Shown here: in pieces, positions 1-5,989 of the stretch
How the letters are laid out: the number at the start of each line of letters is the position of its first letter
Position numbering within the stretch: the first letter of the stretch is position 1
Source of the DNA: Candidatus Altarchaeota archaeon
GTDB taxonomy: Archaea; Altiarchaeota; Altiarchaeia; JAFGQM01
NCBI GenBank assembly: GCA_016935655.1
Contig: JAFGQM010000051.1
Location: 1 to 8,451, forward strand
Length of the DNA: 8,451 bases
Reading direction: 5' to 3'
The notes under the pieces: model-generated
The model's database searches: none
The model's input: the letters and a program-made list of their open reading frames with translations, nothing else
Told to the model about the DNA's origin: nothing
Made by a program: the position numbers and the translations under genes

Positions 1-29
1 AGGGCCAGGAGGATGATGGTGAGCTTCAT
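1..29 (-). CDS. 5' end of a second secreted-protein gene (partial, runs off left edge)
   Basis: Only the start codon and eight further complete codons are visible, giving MKLTIILLA, the beginning of a signal peptide: a lysine followed by a hydrophobic run. The same residues, encoded by the same nucleotides, open the dockerin/lyase gene that starts at position 4679. A TATA-like box lies about 25 bp upstream at 50-57, as in that gene. I infer a second secreted protein, probably a paralogue sharing the secretion leader. The mature protein lies outside the window, so its function cannot be stated. That this is a real start is supported by the conserved promoter plus leader. Confidence 0.72.
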
Positions 30-39
30 GGTTAAATAA
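1..39 (-). repeat. Direct repeat copy A: promoter-proximal/signal-peptide cassette
   Basis: These 39 bases are identical to 4651-4689. The repeat covers ten bases upstream of the ATG and all of the visible coding sequence. Outward identity decays gradually: further matches continue to about position 57, with differences at 40, 47, 50 and 52. Because the copy is cut by the window edge, its true length into the coding region is unknown. Confidence 0.9.
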
Positions 40-49
40 TCGGGAAAGG

Positions 50-57
50 CTTATAAA
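50..57 (-). promoter_or_regulatory. TATA-like box for the left-edge gene (leaderless start)
   Basis: Minus-strand TTTATAAG is centred about 25 bp upstream of the ATG at 29. Archaeal transcription starts about 25 bp downstream of the TATA centre, so the transcript would begin at or next to the ATG. The equivalent position before the dockerin/lyase gene carries TTTATTAA. Confidence 0.6.
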
Positions 58-88
58 TCAGCAGCTCTGGGAGTCGAACGACATTTAC

Positions 89-1351
89 TCATCCAAGCAG
101 CCATTTCCATAATGGGATAAACCTTATCCTCTTGCTCTTCTCTAACTTTATTTCGCCCTCCTCCCCATTGTAGATTACAAGCCCCTCATCTACCTTGTAC
201 TTTCTGAGGAAGTACTCCATGTTCCTCAAGTCGTTTTTTGCCAGTTCGTTTTTGTTTTTGACCTCGATCGGCAGGGTTTTCTTCTTCTCGACCCCTAGGA
301 AATCCAACTCCTTGCCGTTCTTTCGCCAGTAGTATTTCGCATCCAAGGAGCTGGCGACCACGTTCTCCATTATCTTGTCGTAGTTGTCGGTGTAGCAGTA
401 GGCCAGCGTCCACCAGTTCGGATAAAGCCTCTGCAGTTTCTTCGAGGATGTGAGCGTACCGACCCTATAATTCCTTATCCTCTTCAGGAGATAGGAGGAC
501 TCTAGGTAGAATATGTGGCTGACAAGGGTTTTCTTGCTTATCCTCAGTTTCCTCGAGATGCTGTCGTAGTCCAGGTACATCCCCGGCTCGCTGTAGAATA
601 TCCCCAGCAAGCTGAAGAGCAGGTCCCTGCTGACGTTCCCGAATTTCTCCGGGAGGTCGCTTCTTACGATCTTGTCGATTATCATCGTCCTAAGATAGTC
701 CTTCACCAAAAGCTCGTCCCCCCATCCGACTATCTCCGGGAAACTCCTCAGGAGATACCTCTCGAACTCTTTTTTTATTTCCTTTTCCCACAGACCGGGG
801 TTCTCCAAAAACCTGTTCTTTTTCCTCAGTTCCAGATATTCGGTAAAGCTCAAGGGTCTTATATTTTTGAGGAAATACCTGCCCGCGAGGTTTTTTATGG
901 CCTCTTCTTCCAGCCCTATGCTGCTGGAGGAGGAAACCAGGAATTTTATGTTGGGGGAGGCGTCGTAGACCAGCTTGACCTTTCTCGCCCACTCGTCGAG
1001 CTTCGCTATCTCGTCGAAGAACACGAAAATGTTTTCCTTCCTCCAGTCGACATTCGTCAGCTCCGCGTAATCATCGAGGATCTCGATCAGCTCCCCGACC
1101 TTCTTGTCGAAGTTGAAGTAGAGGATATGCCTTGGGTCGGTCTTTTCCAGCAGATGCTCAATGACCTGATAGAGCAGGGTTGTTTTCCCGACCCTCCTCA
1201 GCCCGGACAATACGACTATCTGCCGGTAGCCGAGCAACTTAAGGACCCCGCTGAAGGCTTTTCTCTTGTAGGGTTTTGCGAGCTCGCCGCTGATCTTATT
1301 ATCCTTCCACCACGGATTCAACAGCTCCAGAATCTCCTTTATCTCATCCAT
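89..1351 (-). CDS. AAA_14/DUF4143-type ATPase with winged helix and nuclease-like C-terminal domain
   Basis: This is a 420-residue member of the archaeal/bacterial AAA_14 plus DUF4143 ATPase group, whose cellular role is poorly known. Residues about 47-160 form the ATPase: Walker A GLRRVGKTT at 50-58, Walker B IFVFFDEI at 108-115, a Ser-rich sensor-1 strand near 138-147, and the family hallmark GR...RPLSFTEYL at about 157-172. Residues about 243-297 look like a winged helix. The C-terminal part has an E-x-D ... IEVK arrangement (E348, D350, E363, K365), as in PD-(D/E)XK-like folds of DUF4143; nuclease activity is not implied. I chose the ATG at 1351 over an in-frame TTG at 1360 because of the start codon and no visible ribosome-site advantage for the TTG. 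It lies between two secreted-protein genes and has its own promoter region with a striking dyad. Such ATPases are often accessory or mobile. Confidence 0.88.
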   Translation of the reverse strand: MDEIKEILELLNPWWKDNKISGELAKPYKRKAFSGVLKLLGYRQIVVLSGLRRVGKTTLLYQVIEHLLEKTDPRHILYFNFDKKVGELIEILDDYAELTNVDWRKENIFVFFDEIAKLDEWARKVKLVYDASPNIKFLVSSSSSIGLEEEAIKNLAGRYFLKNIRPLSFTEYLELRKKNRFLENPGLWEKEIKKEFERYLLRSFPEIVGWGDELLVKDYLRTMIIDKIVRSDLPEKFGNVSRDLLFSLLGIFYSEPGMYLDYDSISRKLRISKKTLVSHIFYLESSYLLKRIRNYRVGTLTSSKKLQRLYPNWWTLAYCYTDNYDKIMENVVASSLDAKYYWRKNGKELDFLGVEKKKTLPIEVKNKNELAKNDLRNMEYFLRKYKVDEGLVIYNGEEGEIKLEKSKRIRFIPLWKWLLG

Positions 1352-1375
1352 GATAACCAAGAAACTAATGTCTTA

Positions 1376-1405
1376 AACATTGGTTTCCATATGGAAACTG
1401 ATGTT
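1376..1405. promoter_or_regulatory. 30-bp dyad (candidate operator) at the ATPase gene's predicted transcription start
   Basis: The core at 1383-1398, GTTTCCATATGGAAAC, is a perfect 16-bp palindrome. It is flanked by AACAT (1376-1380) and ATGTT (1401-1405), also inverted repeats, separated from the core by TG on each side. That makes a 30-bp dyad with only two mismatched base pairs per arm. With the TATA-like box at 1423-1430, transcription would start near 1400, inside the dyad. This is a usual place for an archaeal repressor to block initiation. No matching second site was noticed in the window. The binding protein is unknown; the ATPase's own winged helix is one candidate. Confidence 0.6.
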
Positions 1406-1422
1406 AGATTTGAACTTCTGTC

Positions 1423-1430
1423 AATATAAA
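1423..1430 (-). promoter_or_regulatory. TATA-like box for the ATPase gene
   Basis: Minus-strand TTTATATT lies in the gap between the dockerin/lyase stop (1464) and the ATPase start. It would place transcription initiation near 1400, leaving a 5' leader of about 50 nt before the ATG at 1351. This differs from the leaderless arrangement of the other genes here. Confidence 0.5.
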
Positions 1431-1463
1431 TACGGGTCCCAACCGACTTGGATATCCGAGGGT

Positions 1464-4400
1464 CTAAGGGCAGCTCTGCGTCCACAGGGGCGTTATCATC
1501 ATGACGTCTCCCATCCCGATGGCCCCTGAGAAGTCCAAATCCTTGTTTGGGTCGTAGTCCGCGTCGCCCTCCTGGGCGGTCCATAAAAGCGTTATCTGCA
1601 TGACGTCCCCCATGCCTATGTTTCCTGACCCGTCCAGATCGATGCTGAGGTAGCTGCAGGCGCCGTCCTCGCAGCGGTCCAAGGTGCAGGCGTTGGAATC
1701 GGAGCAGTCGGAGTCGGAGGTGCACCATACCTGGGACCCCAGATTCAGAGAGACCTTCATCGTTCCCATTCCGGAGCTTCTTTTGATCCGCCCCCCATTA
1801 TTGGATGTGGACACGCTGACAACGTTACCATCGACGCCGTAGTAATAATCGGTATCCGGTATCAAGTCCAGGAAAAGGCCCTCCACCGACCCGCCCTGGG
1901 GGAAGGTGACGCTGAAGGAGGATAACCCCTGCTCTTCGTTCGCGAAGACGGCAAAATGGGAACCCACCAATGCTCCAGAGACGCCCGGTCCCTCGATTAG
2001 CTTCACCGGAGGCTTCGAGACCCCGGGGTCTTTTAAGGATATCACGTTGAGGAAGTTGTCTAGGTTGCTCGGCTGTGTCGCCTCTATCTCGAATGTCCAC
2101 TGGCCGAGGTCCTTTCTTTTCCCATAGCCGTCATTCTTTCCGTCTGTATGCGGAGCAAAAGAGTGCAATCTTCCTGTGGCATCTTCTGCATCGAAATAAT
2201 GTGGAATCGAGATGGTTATGTCATCTGCATCCATATCATCTGTCGTTATTCTTGTAATTTTTTTCCAGTGCTTGTATGAGTTTGCTAATGGCCTAAAGAT
2301 TACATATTGCCAGCAGTTGCCAGAAGGAAAAGAGCCGAACAGTATATTCTGGTTGTTCCCTGTTATGATAACATCCGTGTCTGGAGAGCCGCTGCTGAAC
2401 TTGACCCTGACAACATACCCTTTCCACTGGTCTGTTTGCCAGTTTCGGGTTGTGTCCTGAAGCTGAGTTGATGCTAGGGATGTGGGCTTTGATGTAACAT
2501 ATGTCTGTGTAGTTCCATCAAAAACAATTGTTTCTGTTGTTCCACTGCCCTCTTGTGCATCGCCATGCAATGTCAGAGAGCCTATTACATCGCTGCCAAC
2601 TGCAAAAATCTCAAGCCAGCGAGGAATGTCTGATTCAAGAATTTTAGAGCCGCTGATTTCTATGCCAGGCCGCAAAGGATTTCCGCTTGTTAAAACTGTA
2701 TCCCCGCCACGAACAACTATTTTGTTCTGCTTTGGCAACAGGGAATCAATATGTGTAGCATCTTTTGAATTTAAAATTAATGTCCCTCTTGCATTTCCAT
2801 ATGCCTTCATGCCATGGCTTGTTTCTGACGCTGTTCCAGAAACAACAGGCTCGTCTATAGTATGAATTGTCCATACTTTTTTGTAAGATGGATCGACAGA
2901 CCTCACCCTGTCAAAGGTAATGAAAACATCCGGCCGTATATATAAAAACTCGCGCTCAAAAAAATCAATTTTTTTTGTGTAAGAATCTGTTCCGTCCCCT
3001 ACAGAGTAGGTATACTCCCCTGGAATATGCTCATATTTAATGATATTCGCCCTTTCACACACTCCAAGAGGGTATGCAGAACAGGAATATCGGCTGGTTC
3101 CGCCGTAAACCAAATCTTTACTTGAAAGTTGAGTCTCGAAAATCTGCCCGCCCATGTTGTCTGAGTCAACTAATCTAGTGCCAGAATGCAAATCTGTCTT
3201 TGCGCCGCCTGATTTAATATCAAAACTTTCAAGCGGATCGAAGATTTTCATTGTATTTTTTGAAATAGAGCGTATGTGATACCAGTGATGTTTGTCGTTG
3301 TCGTAATCAAAGCGGACCCTGGCTCCTGCATGCGTGATTATTGTTGTCTTCCTGCTAAGCAAGAAGGAGTTTGCATCTTCATACCTTCTGCTGAGTCCCT
3401 CCCCTGCCATAAAAACAGCAAATGCAGCATTGTTTGTCCAGTCCTCTCTCATGCTCACAAATCCCGGGCCATTAAAATACATTGCAGTCGGATTGTCTGG
3501 GGGAGGGCTCTGTTGAAGCGAATCATCATAAAAAATCAAGTCCATATACATTCCATCATACGCATATCCGCACAGCTCTCTCCATACGCCATTGTTTACG
3601 TAATAATTCATTTTAGGGTCCTGATACAAGTAAGCTAGCAGAACAGCATGTGATGGTTGGGTTATGTAATCAGTCCGTGTGTTCCATATTCTAGCAACAA
3701 TATGCATTTCCGTCCCTGCCTTATGGCACCACTGATTGGTTGAATAGTATGTGTATATATGCGGATACTGCATATTTTGGTAAAACCTTGCTTTGTATTT
3801 GTCACGCAAAAAATTTTCATAGACTTTTTCGCCTGTTAATGTGGAGTATATATGGGTGAGATAAACGCTGTAAGACTCTTCAGCTGCGTCATAGCCAAAA
3901 TTATCATACATCCCGCCAAAACTTCCTGGCAGTGCATTATTATAAGTAGGATCGCCTCCCACCCTGTTCTCTATTTTATAAAAACTGCCGCTTGGAGAGA
4001 GCTCTTTTTGCGCTATTTTGATATAGCCAGCTGCGTCAAACGTGTATATTGCAGGGTCTTTGCTAAGCTCGACATCCGTAAATGCAAAAATTCCGGAATA
4101 AGCCAGGGGAACGGATGCATAAATGGCACTGTGGTAACCCCAACTAGTCTGTCTCCACCATGCGCTGTCTACATCTGAAACTCGTTTCATAACTTTTCTT
4201 TTTGTGTCATCACTAAGCTCGTCAAACATTATATCAACCCCAAAAAGCTCTGTTAAGCTCGGAGTTCCGCTGCTTGGTATTCTTGAAATAAATTTTTCCT
4301 TGTAGATGGGGTCTTTCGTGGCCCTGTAGACGAGGGCGAGGTTGGCAAGATCAACTGCCGCACCGCTATCCACCTTCCCCTTGATTAGATCAAACCATCT

Positions 4401-4679
4401 CTTATACGGGTCCCTCGCGTTCGGCCCGTACATCCGGTCTATCACCTCCTGCAGCTTCTCTGCGGTGAGGAGGACCCGCGGGTGCGTGGCGCGGATGCTG
4501 AACCCAAGGGTGGTGTCCAGCCAGCCATCGCAGTCTTCATCCACTGGATTGTCTGGAATCTCCGCCCCAATCGGTGTGCAACCAGACGCTACCACCACCA
4601 GGACGTTCTCGGACTCGATGCTGATAGCTGAGGTTAGACTCAGCATGCTAAGGGCCAGGAGGATGATGGTGAGCTTCAT
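1464..4679 (-). CDS. Secreted heparinase II/III-like polysaccharide lyase with C-terminal dockerin domain
   Basis: A 1071-residue exported protein. A signal peptide (residues 1-18, likely cut after LTSA) precedes a MopE-like motif at 34-55 (C34, then GAEIPDNPVDEDCDGWLD). Residues about 64-400 resemble the alpha-helical toroid, and about 400-900 the beta-sandwich, of heparinase II/III and alginate-lyase families. Signposts are SMREDW (409-414) and EDANSF (434-439). Residues 738-780 form an extra beta module (QDTTRNW ... QWKGYVVRV ... IITGNNQ). A Cys-rich motif follows (C986, C992, C998, C1003, C1008). Two dockerin-type calcium loops end the protein (D1014/D1016/S1018/D1025 and D1047/D1049/S1051/D1058), each followed by an ITxLW helix end. 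The likely role is cleavage of an acidic polysaccharide outside the cell, attached to a cohesin scaffold; substrate unknown. The His-x-His pair usual before the D-x-N-S-F-like motif appears as R431/Y433, so activity may differ. The reading frame is intact, but the core is much more AT-rich than the ends. The start is fixed by the signal peptide and a TATA box 25 bp upstream. Confidence 0.85.
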   Translation of the reverse strand: MKLTIILLALSMLSLTSAISIESENVLVVVASGCTPIGAEIPDNPVDEDCDGWLDTTLGFSIRATHPRVLLTAEKLQEVIDRMYGPNARDPYKRWFDLIKGKVDSGAAVDLANLALVYRATKDPIYKEKFISRIPSSGTPSLTELFGVDIMFDELSDDTKRKVMKRVSDVDSAWWRQTSWGYHSAIYASVPLAYSGIFAFTDVELSKDPAIYTFDAAGYIKIAQKELSPSGSFYKIENRVGGDPTYNNALPGSFGGMYDNFGYDAAEESYSVYLTHIYSTLTGEKVYENFLRDKYKARFYQNMQYPHIYTYYSTNQWCHKAGTEMHIVARIWNTRTDYITQPSHAVLLAYLYQDPKMNYYVNNGVWRELCGYAYDGMYMDLIFYDDSLQQSPPPDNPTAMYFNGPGFVSMREDWTNNAAFAVFMAGEGLSRRYEDANSFLLSRKTTIITHAGARVRFDYDNDKHHWYHIRSISKNTMKIFDPLESFDIKSGGAKTDLHSGTRLVDSDNMGGQIFETQLSSKDLVYGGTSRYSCSAYPLGVCERANIIKYEHIPGEYTYSVGDGTDSYTKKIDFFEREFLYIRPDVFITFDRVRSVDPSYKKVWTIHTIDEPVVSGTASETSHGMKAYGNARGTLILNSKDATHIDSLLPKQNKIVVRGGDTVLTSGNPLRPGIEISGSKILESDIPRWLEIFAVGSDVIGSLTLHGDAQEGSGTTETIVFDGTTQTYVTSKPTSLASTQLQDTTRNWQTDQWKGYVVRVKFSSGSPDTDVIITGNNQNILFGSFPSGNCWQYVIFRPLANSYKHWKKITRITTDDMDADDITISIPHYFDAEDATGRLHSFAPHTDGKNDGYGKRKDLGQWTFEIEATQPSNLDNFLNVISLKDPGVSKPPVKLIEGPGVSGALVGSHFAVFANEEQGLSSFSVTFPQGGSVEGLFLDLIPDTDYYYGVDGNVVSVSTSNNGGRIKRSSGMGTMKVSLNLGSQVWCTSDSDCSDSNACTLDRCEDGACSYLSIDLDGSGNIGMGDVMQITLLWTAQEGDADYDPNKDLDFSGAIGMGDVMMITPLWTQSCP
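1482..1640 (-). repeat. Dockerin duplicated calcium-binding motif (within the lyase gene)
   Basis: Two tandem protein repeats, DLDGSGNIGMGDVMQITLLW and DLDFSGAIGMGDVMMITPLW, are 33 residues apart. Each has the dockerin/EF-hand-like ligand pattern D-x-D-x-S-G-x-I-x-x-x-D. The duplication is also visible in the DNA, where both copies share a stretch around CATGACGTC (at about 1500 and 1601). In known systems dockerins bind cohesin modules of scaffoldins or cell-surface anchors. No cohesin is present in this window. Confidence 0.85.
2200..4310. other. AT-rich island inside the secreted lyase gene
   Basis: Hand counts of 60-base samples give 38/60 G+C at 4321-4380 and 38/60 at 1681-1740, but 18/60 at 3781-3840 and 21/60 at 2221-2280. 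The change happens within the open reading frame, near residue 123 on one side and over about residues 825-860 on the other. Neighbouring genes have the GC-rich character of the two ends. The island encodes most of the lyase-like region. It most simply reflects acquisition of the enzyme core from a different genome; boundaries are approximate (plus or minus about 60 bases). Confidence 0.75.
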
Positions 4680-4689
4680 GGTTAAATAA
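4651..4689 (-). repeat. Direct repeat copy B: promoter-proximal/signal-peptide cassette
   Basis: Identical over 39 bases to 1-39. It contains the ATG at 4679, the first nine-plus codons of the lyase signal peptide and ten bases upstream. Identity at third codon positions means that protein-level selection alone does not explain the match; recent duplication or gene conversion does. Confidence 0.9.
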
Positions 4690-4699
4690 CCGGGAAGGG

Positions 4700-4707
4700 T
4701 TAATAAA
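4700..4707 (-). promoter_or_regulatory. TATA-like box of the secreted lyase gene (leaderless start)
   Basis: Minus-strand TTTATTAA is centred about 25 bp upstream of the ATG at 4679, predicting transcription start at or beside the start codon. It sits only a few bases beyond the Endonuclease Q stop codon, so the lyase gene is expected to be its own unit rather than part of the upstream run of genes. Confidence 0.6.
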
Positions 4708-4711
4708 CCTT

Positions 4712-5932
4712 CTAGAAATCCCCCAGGCTCTTCTGCGAGCCGTCGTAGAAGTTCTCCCTGAGGGGCTTGTCGTAGAGTGGTCTCCCATACCTGCCCCCGC
4801 CGCCTGCGTCATAGAGGATCTTGTCCTCCCTGAAGGCACGGATTATGTCCCCTATCCTCTTGTCGTACGCCCTTATCCTTTCCACGTCGATGTCAACGAG
4901 GATCTCTATCTCAGAGCCGAACTCTTCCACCATCTTCTGCCACTCCATCTGCACCTTGTTGCCGTAGACGCTGGCTATGCCGCGGGCCATACCTATGACC
5001 TCCGCCAGCGGGACTATGTGGATGTAGGGCGGGCGGTGTTTGGGATGTTTGGTCATCCCGTCTGCCAGCTCGTCTATCCTCTCCTTCACGCCCTTCTTGA
5101 TCATGCCGCCGCACTCAGGGCACCTCCGTTTCAAACGGTTGGCGTCCTCGACCTTGAACTTCGTGTAGCACCTAGTGCAAGCCGTCTCGTGGTATTTACC
5201 TTCCCTCGGGTTCAGACCGACGTTGAGGGTGAATCGCCTGTCATCCTTCCTCTCTATCGCCTTCTGTATCTCAGCAAAGCTCAGGTCCTTAACAGAAAGT
5301 CGGTTGAACTCCCTCCCGAGGCGGTGGGGCCAGGGGGAGTGGGCGTCGGAGTTGGTCATGAAGGTTATGTCCCCAAGCTCTCGGATGTGGTCGGCCATAT
5401 CGCTGTCGGCGCTCAAACCGAGCTCCAGGAACTTGACGTACCGAAGGTTGTCGCCGTAGCAGTCCCCCAAGGAGTCGAACTCCTTGTAGACAGCGGTCCA
5501 TGGAGTGAAGGCGTGGCAAGGCCCTATCATGGAGTCGCAGTCGTTGGCCAGGTCGACCAGCTCCTCCCCGCTGAGGCGGACCTTTGGGCGGCCGTCATAG
5601 TCTATATTGACGGAACTGGGCATTATCTCGGAGCGGAACTGCTTGGCGCAGTCGATTGAGGGGAACAGCAGGAGGTGGTGCACCCGGTCACGGTCCTCGA
5701 CCTCAGCCGTTATGATGAATTTCGTGGGGGATGATTCTATGGCGTAGATGCCATCGCCCTCCAGATGCTTCTCCAGGTGCTTGAGCCAGCCCTGGTGGGT
5801 TGCGTCGCCGGTGCCTACCACGTCCAGGCCCTTGCCCCGCGCCCCCTCGGCTATCCTCGGTATTACCATGTCGTTCGAGGTCCCGCCACTGTGTTTGGAG
5901 TGGATGTGGAAGTCTACGTCGATCTCGATCAT
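4712..5932 (-). CDS. Endonuclease Q (PHP-domain DNA repair nuclease)
   Basis: A 406-residue protein matching the layout and motifs of archaeal Endonuclease Q as known from Pyrococcus. That enzyme nicks DNA on the 5' side of deaminated bases (uracil, hypoxanthine) and abasic sites. The PHP metal site is visible: HIH at 9-11, GTGD at 40-43, E77 in TAEVED, HH at 85-86, H140 in GPCHAFTPW, and NSDAHSPWPHRLGREFN at 194-210 (D196, H198). A zinc-binding insert follows with C251, C254, C270 and C273, then a helical C-terminal region ending in the conserved GGGGRYG. Length is close to the roughly 420 residues of the characterised enzyme. The ATG at 5932 directly precedes the first PHP strand. It lies 57 bp after the PAC2-family gene; no ribosome site or good TATA box is obvious. 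Family assignment is firm; activity is by homology. Confidence 0.92.
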   Translation of the reverse strand: MIEIDVDFHIHSKHSGGTSNDMVIPRIAEGARGKGLDVVGTGDATHQGWLKHLEKHLEGDGIYAIESSPTKFIITAEVEDRDRVHHLLLFPSIDCAKQFRSEIMPSSVNIDYDGRPKVRLSGEELVDLANDCDSMIGPCHAFTPWTAVYKEFDSLGDCYGDNLRYVKFLELGLSADSDMADHIRELGDITFMTNSDAHSPWPHRLGREFNRLSVKDLSFAEIQKAIERKDDRRFTLNVGLNPREGKYHETACTRCYTKFKVEDANRLKRRCPECGGMIKKGVKERIDELADGMTKHPKHRPPYIHIVPLAEVIGMARGIASVYGNKVQMEWQKMVEEFGSEIEILVDIDVERIRAYDKRIGDIIRAFREDKILYDAGGGGRYGRPLYDKPLRENFYDGSQKSLGDF

Positions 5933-5989
5933 CTTGTATTCTTAAACCCAAAGAGATGGTTTAGAACTTAACCCCAGCATGAGAGAGAA

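Noticed and set aside
62..84. tRNA T-arm-like string (minus strand GTTCGACTCCC), considered as a tRNA fragment or attachment site
   Set aside because: The T-loop matches but the T-stem does not pair beyond one base pair, and there is no acceptor or anticodon arm nearby.
1352..1360. TTG start codon extending the ATPase by three residues
   Set aside because: The in-frame ATG at 1351 is a better start, and neither site has a ribosome site to favour the TTG.
515..1429. Long plus-strand open frame (about 304 codons)
   Set aside because: It lies antisense to the ATPase gene, whose Walker A, Walker B and family motifs are clear. The plus-strand translation has no recognisable domain and is Pro/Leu/Val rich as expected from a shadow frame.
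4578..4600. Possible lipobox (ASGC ending at C34) in the secreted lyase
   Set aside because: Two glutamates (E22, E24) separate it from the signal hydrophobic core, and the -3 position is Ala. Cleavage after A18 is more likely, and C34 fits the MopE-like motif.
5018..5659. Plus-strand open frame of about 213 codons
   Set aside because: Antisense shadow of Endonuclease Q, whose PHP and zinc motifs are intact on the minus strand; the translation shows no motif.
5958..5973. Imperfect dyad upstream of Endonuclease Q (GGTTTAGAACTTAACC), considered as operator or TATA box
   Set aside because: Two mismatched pairs in only 16 bp, with weak TATA resemblance; chance is a sufficient explanation.
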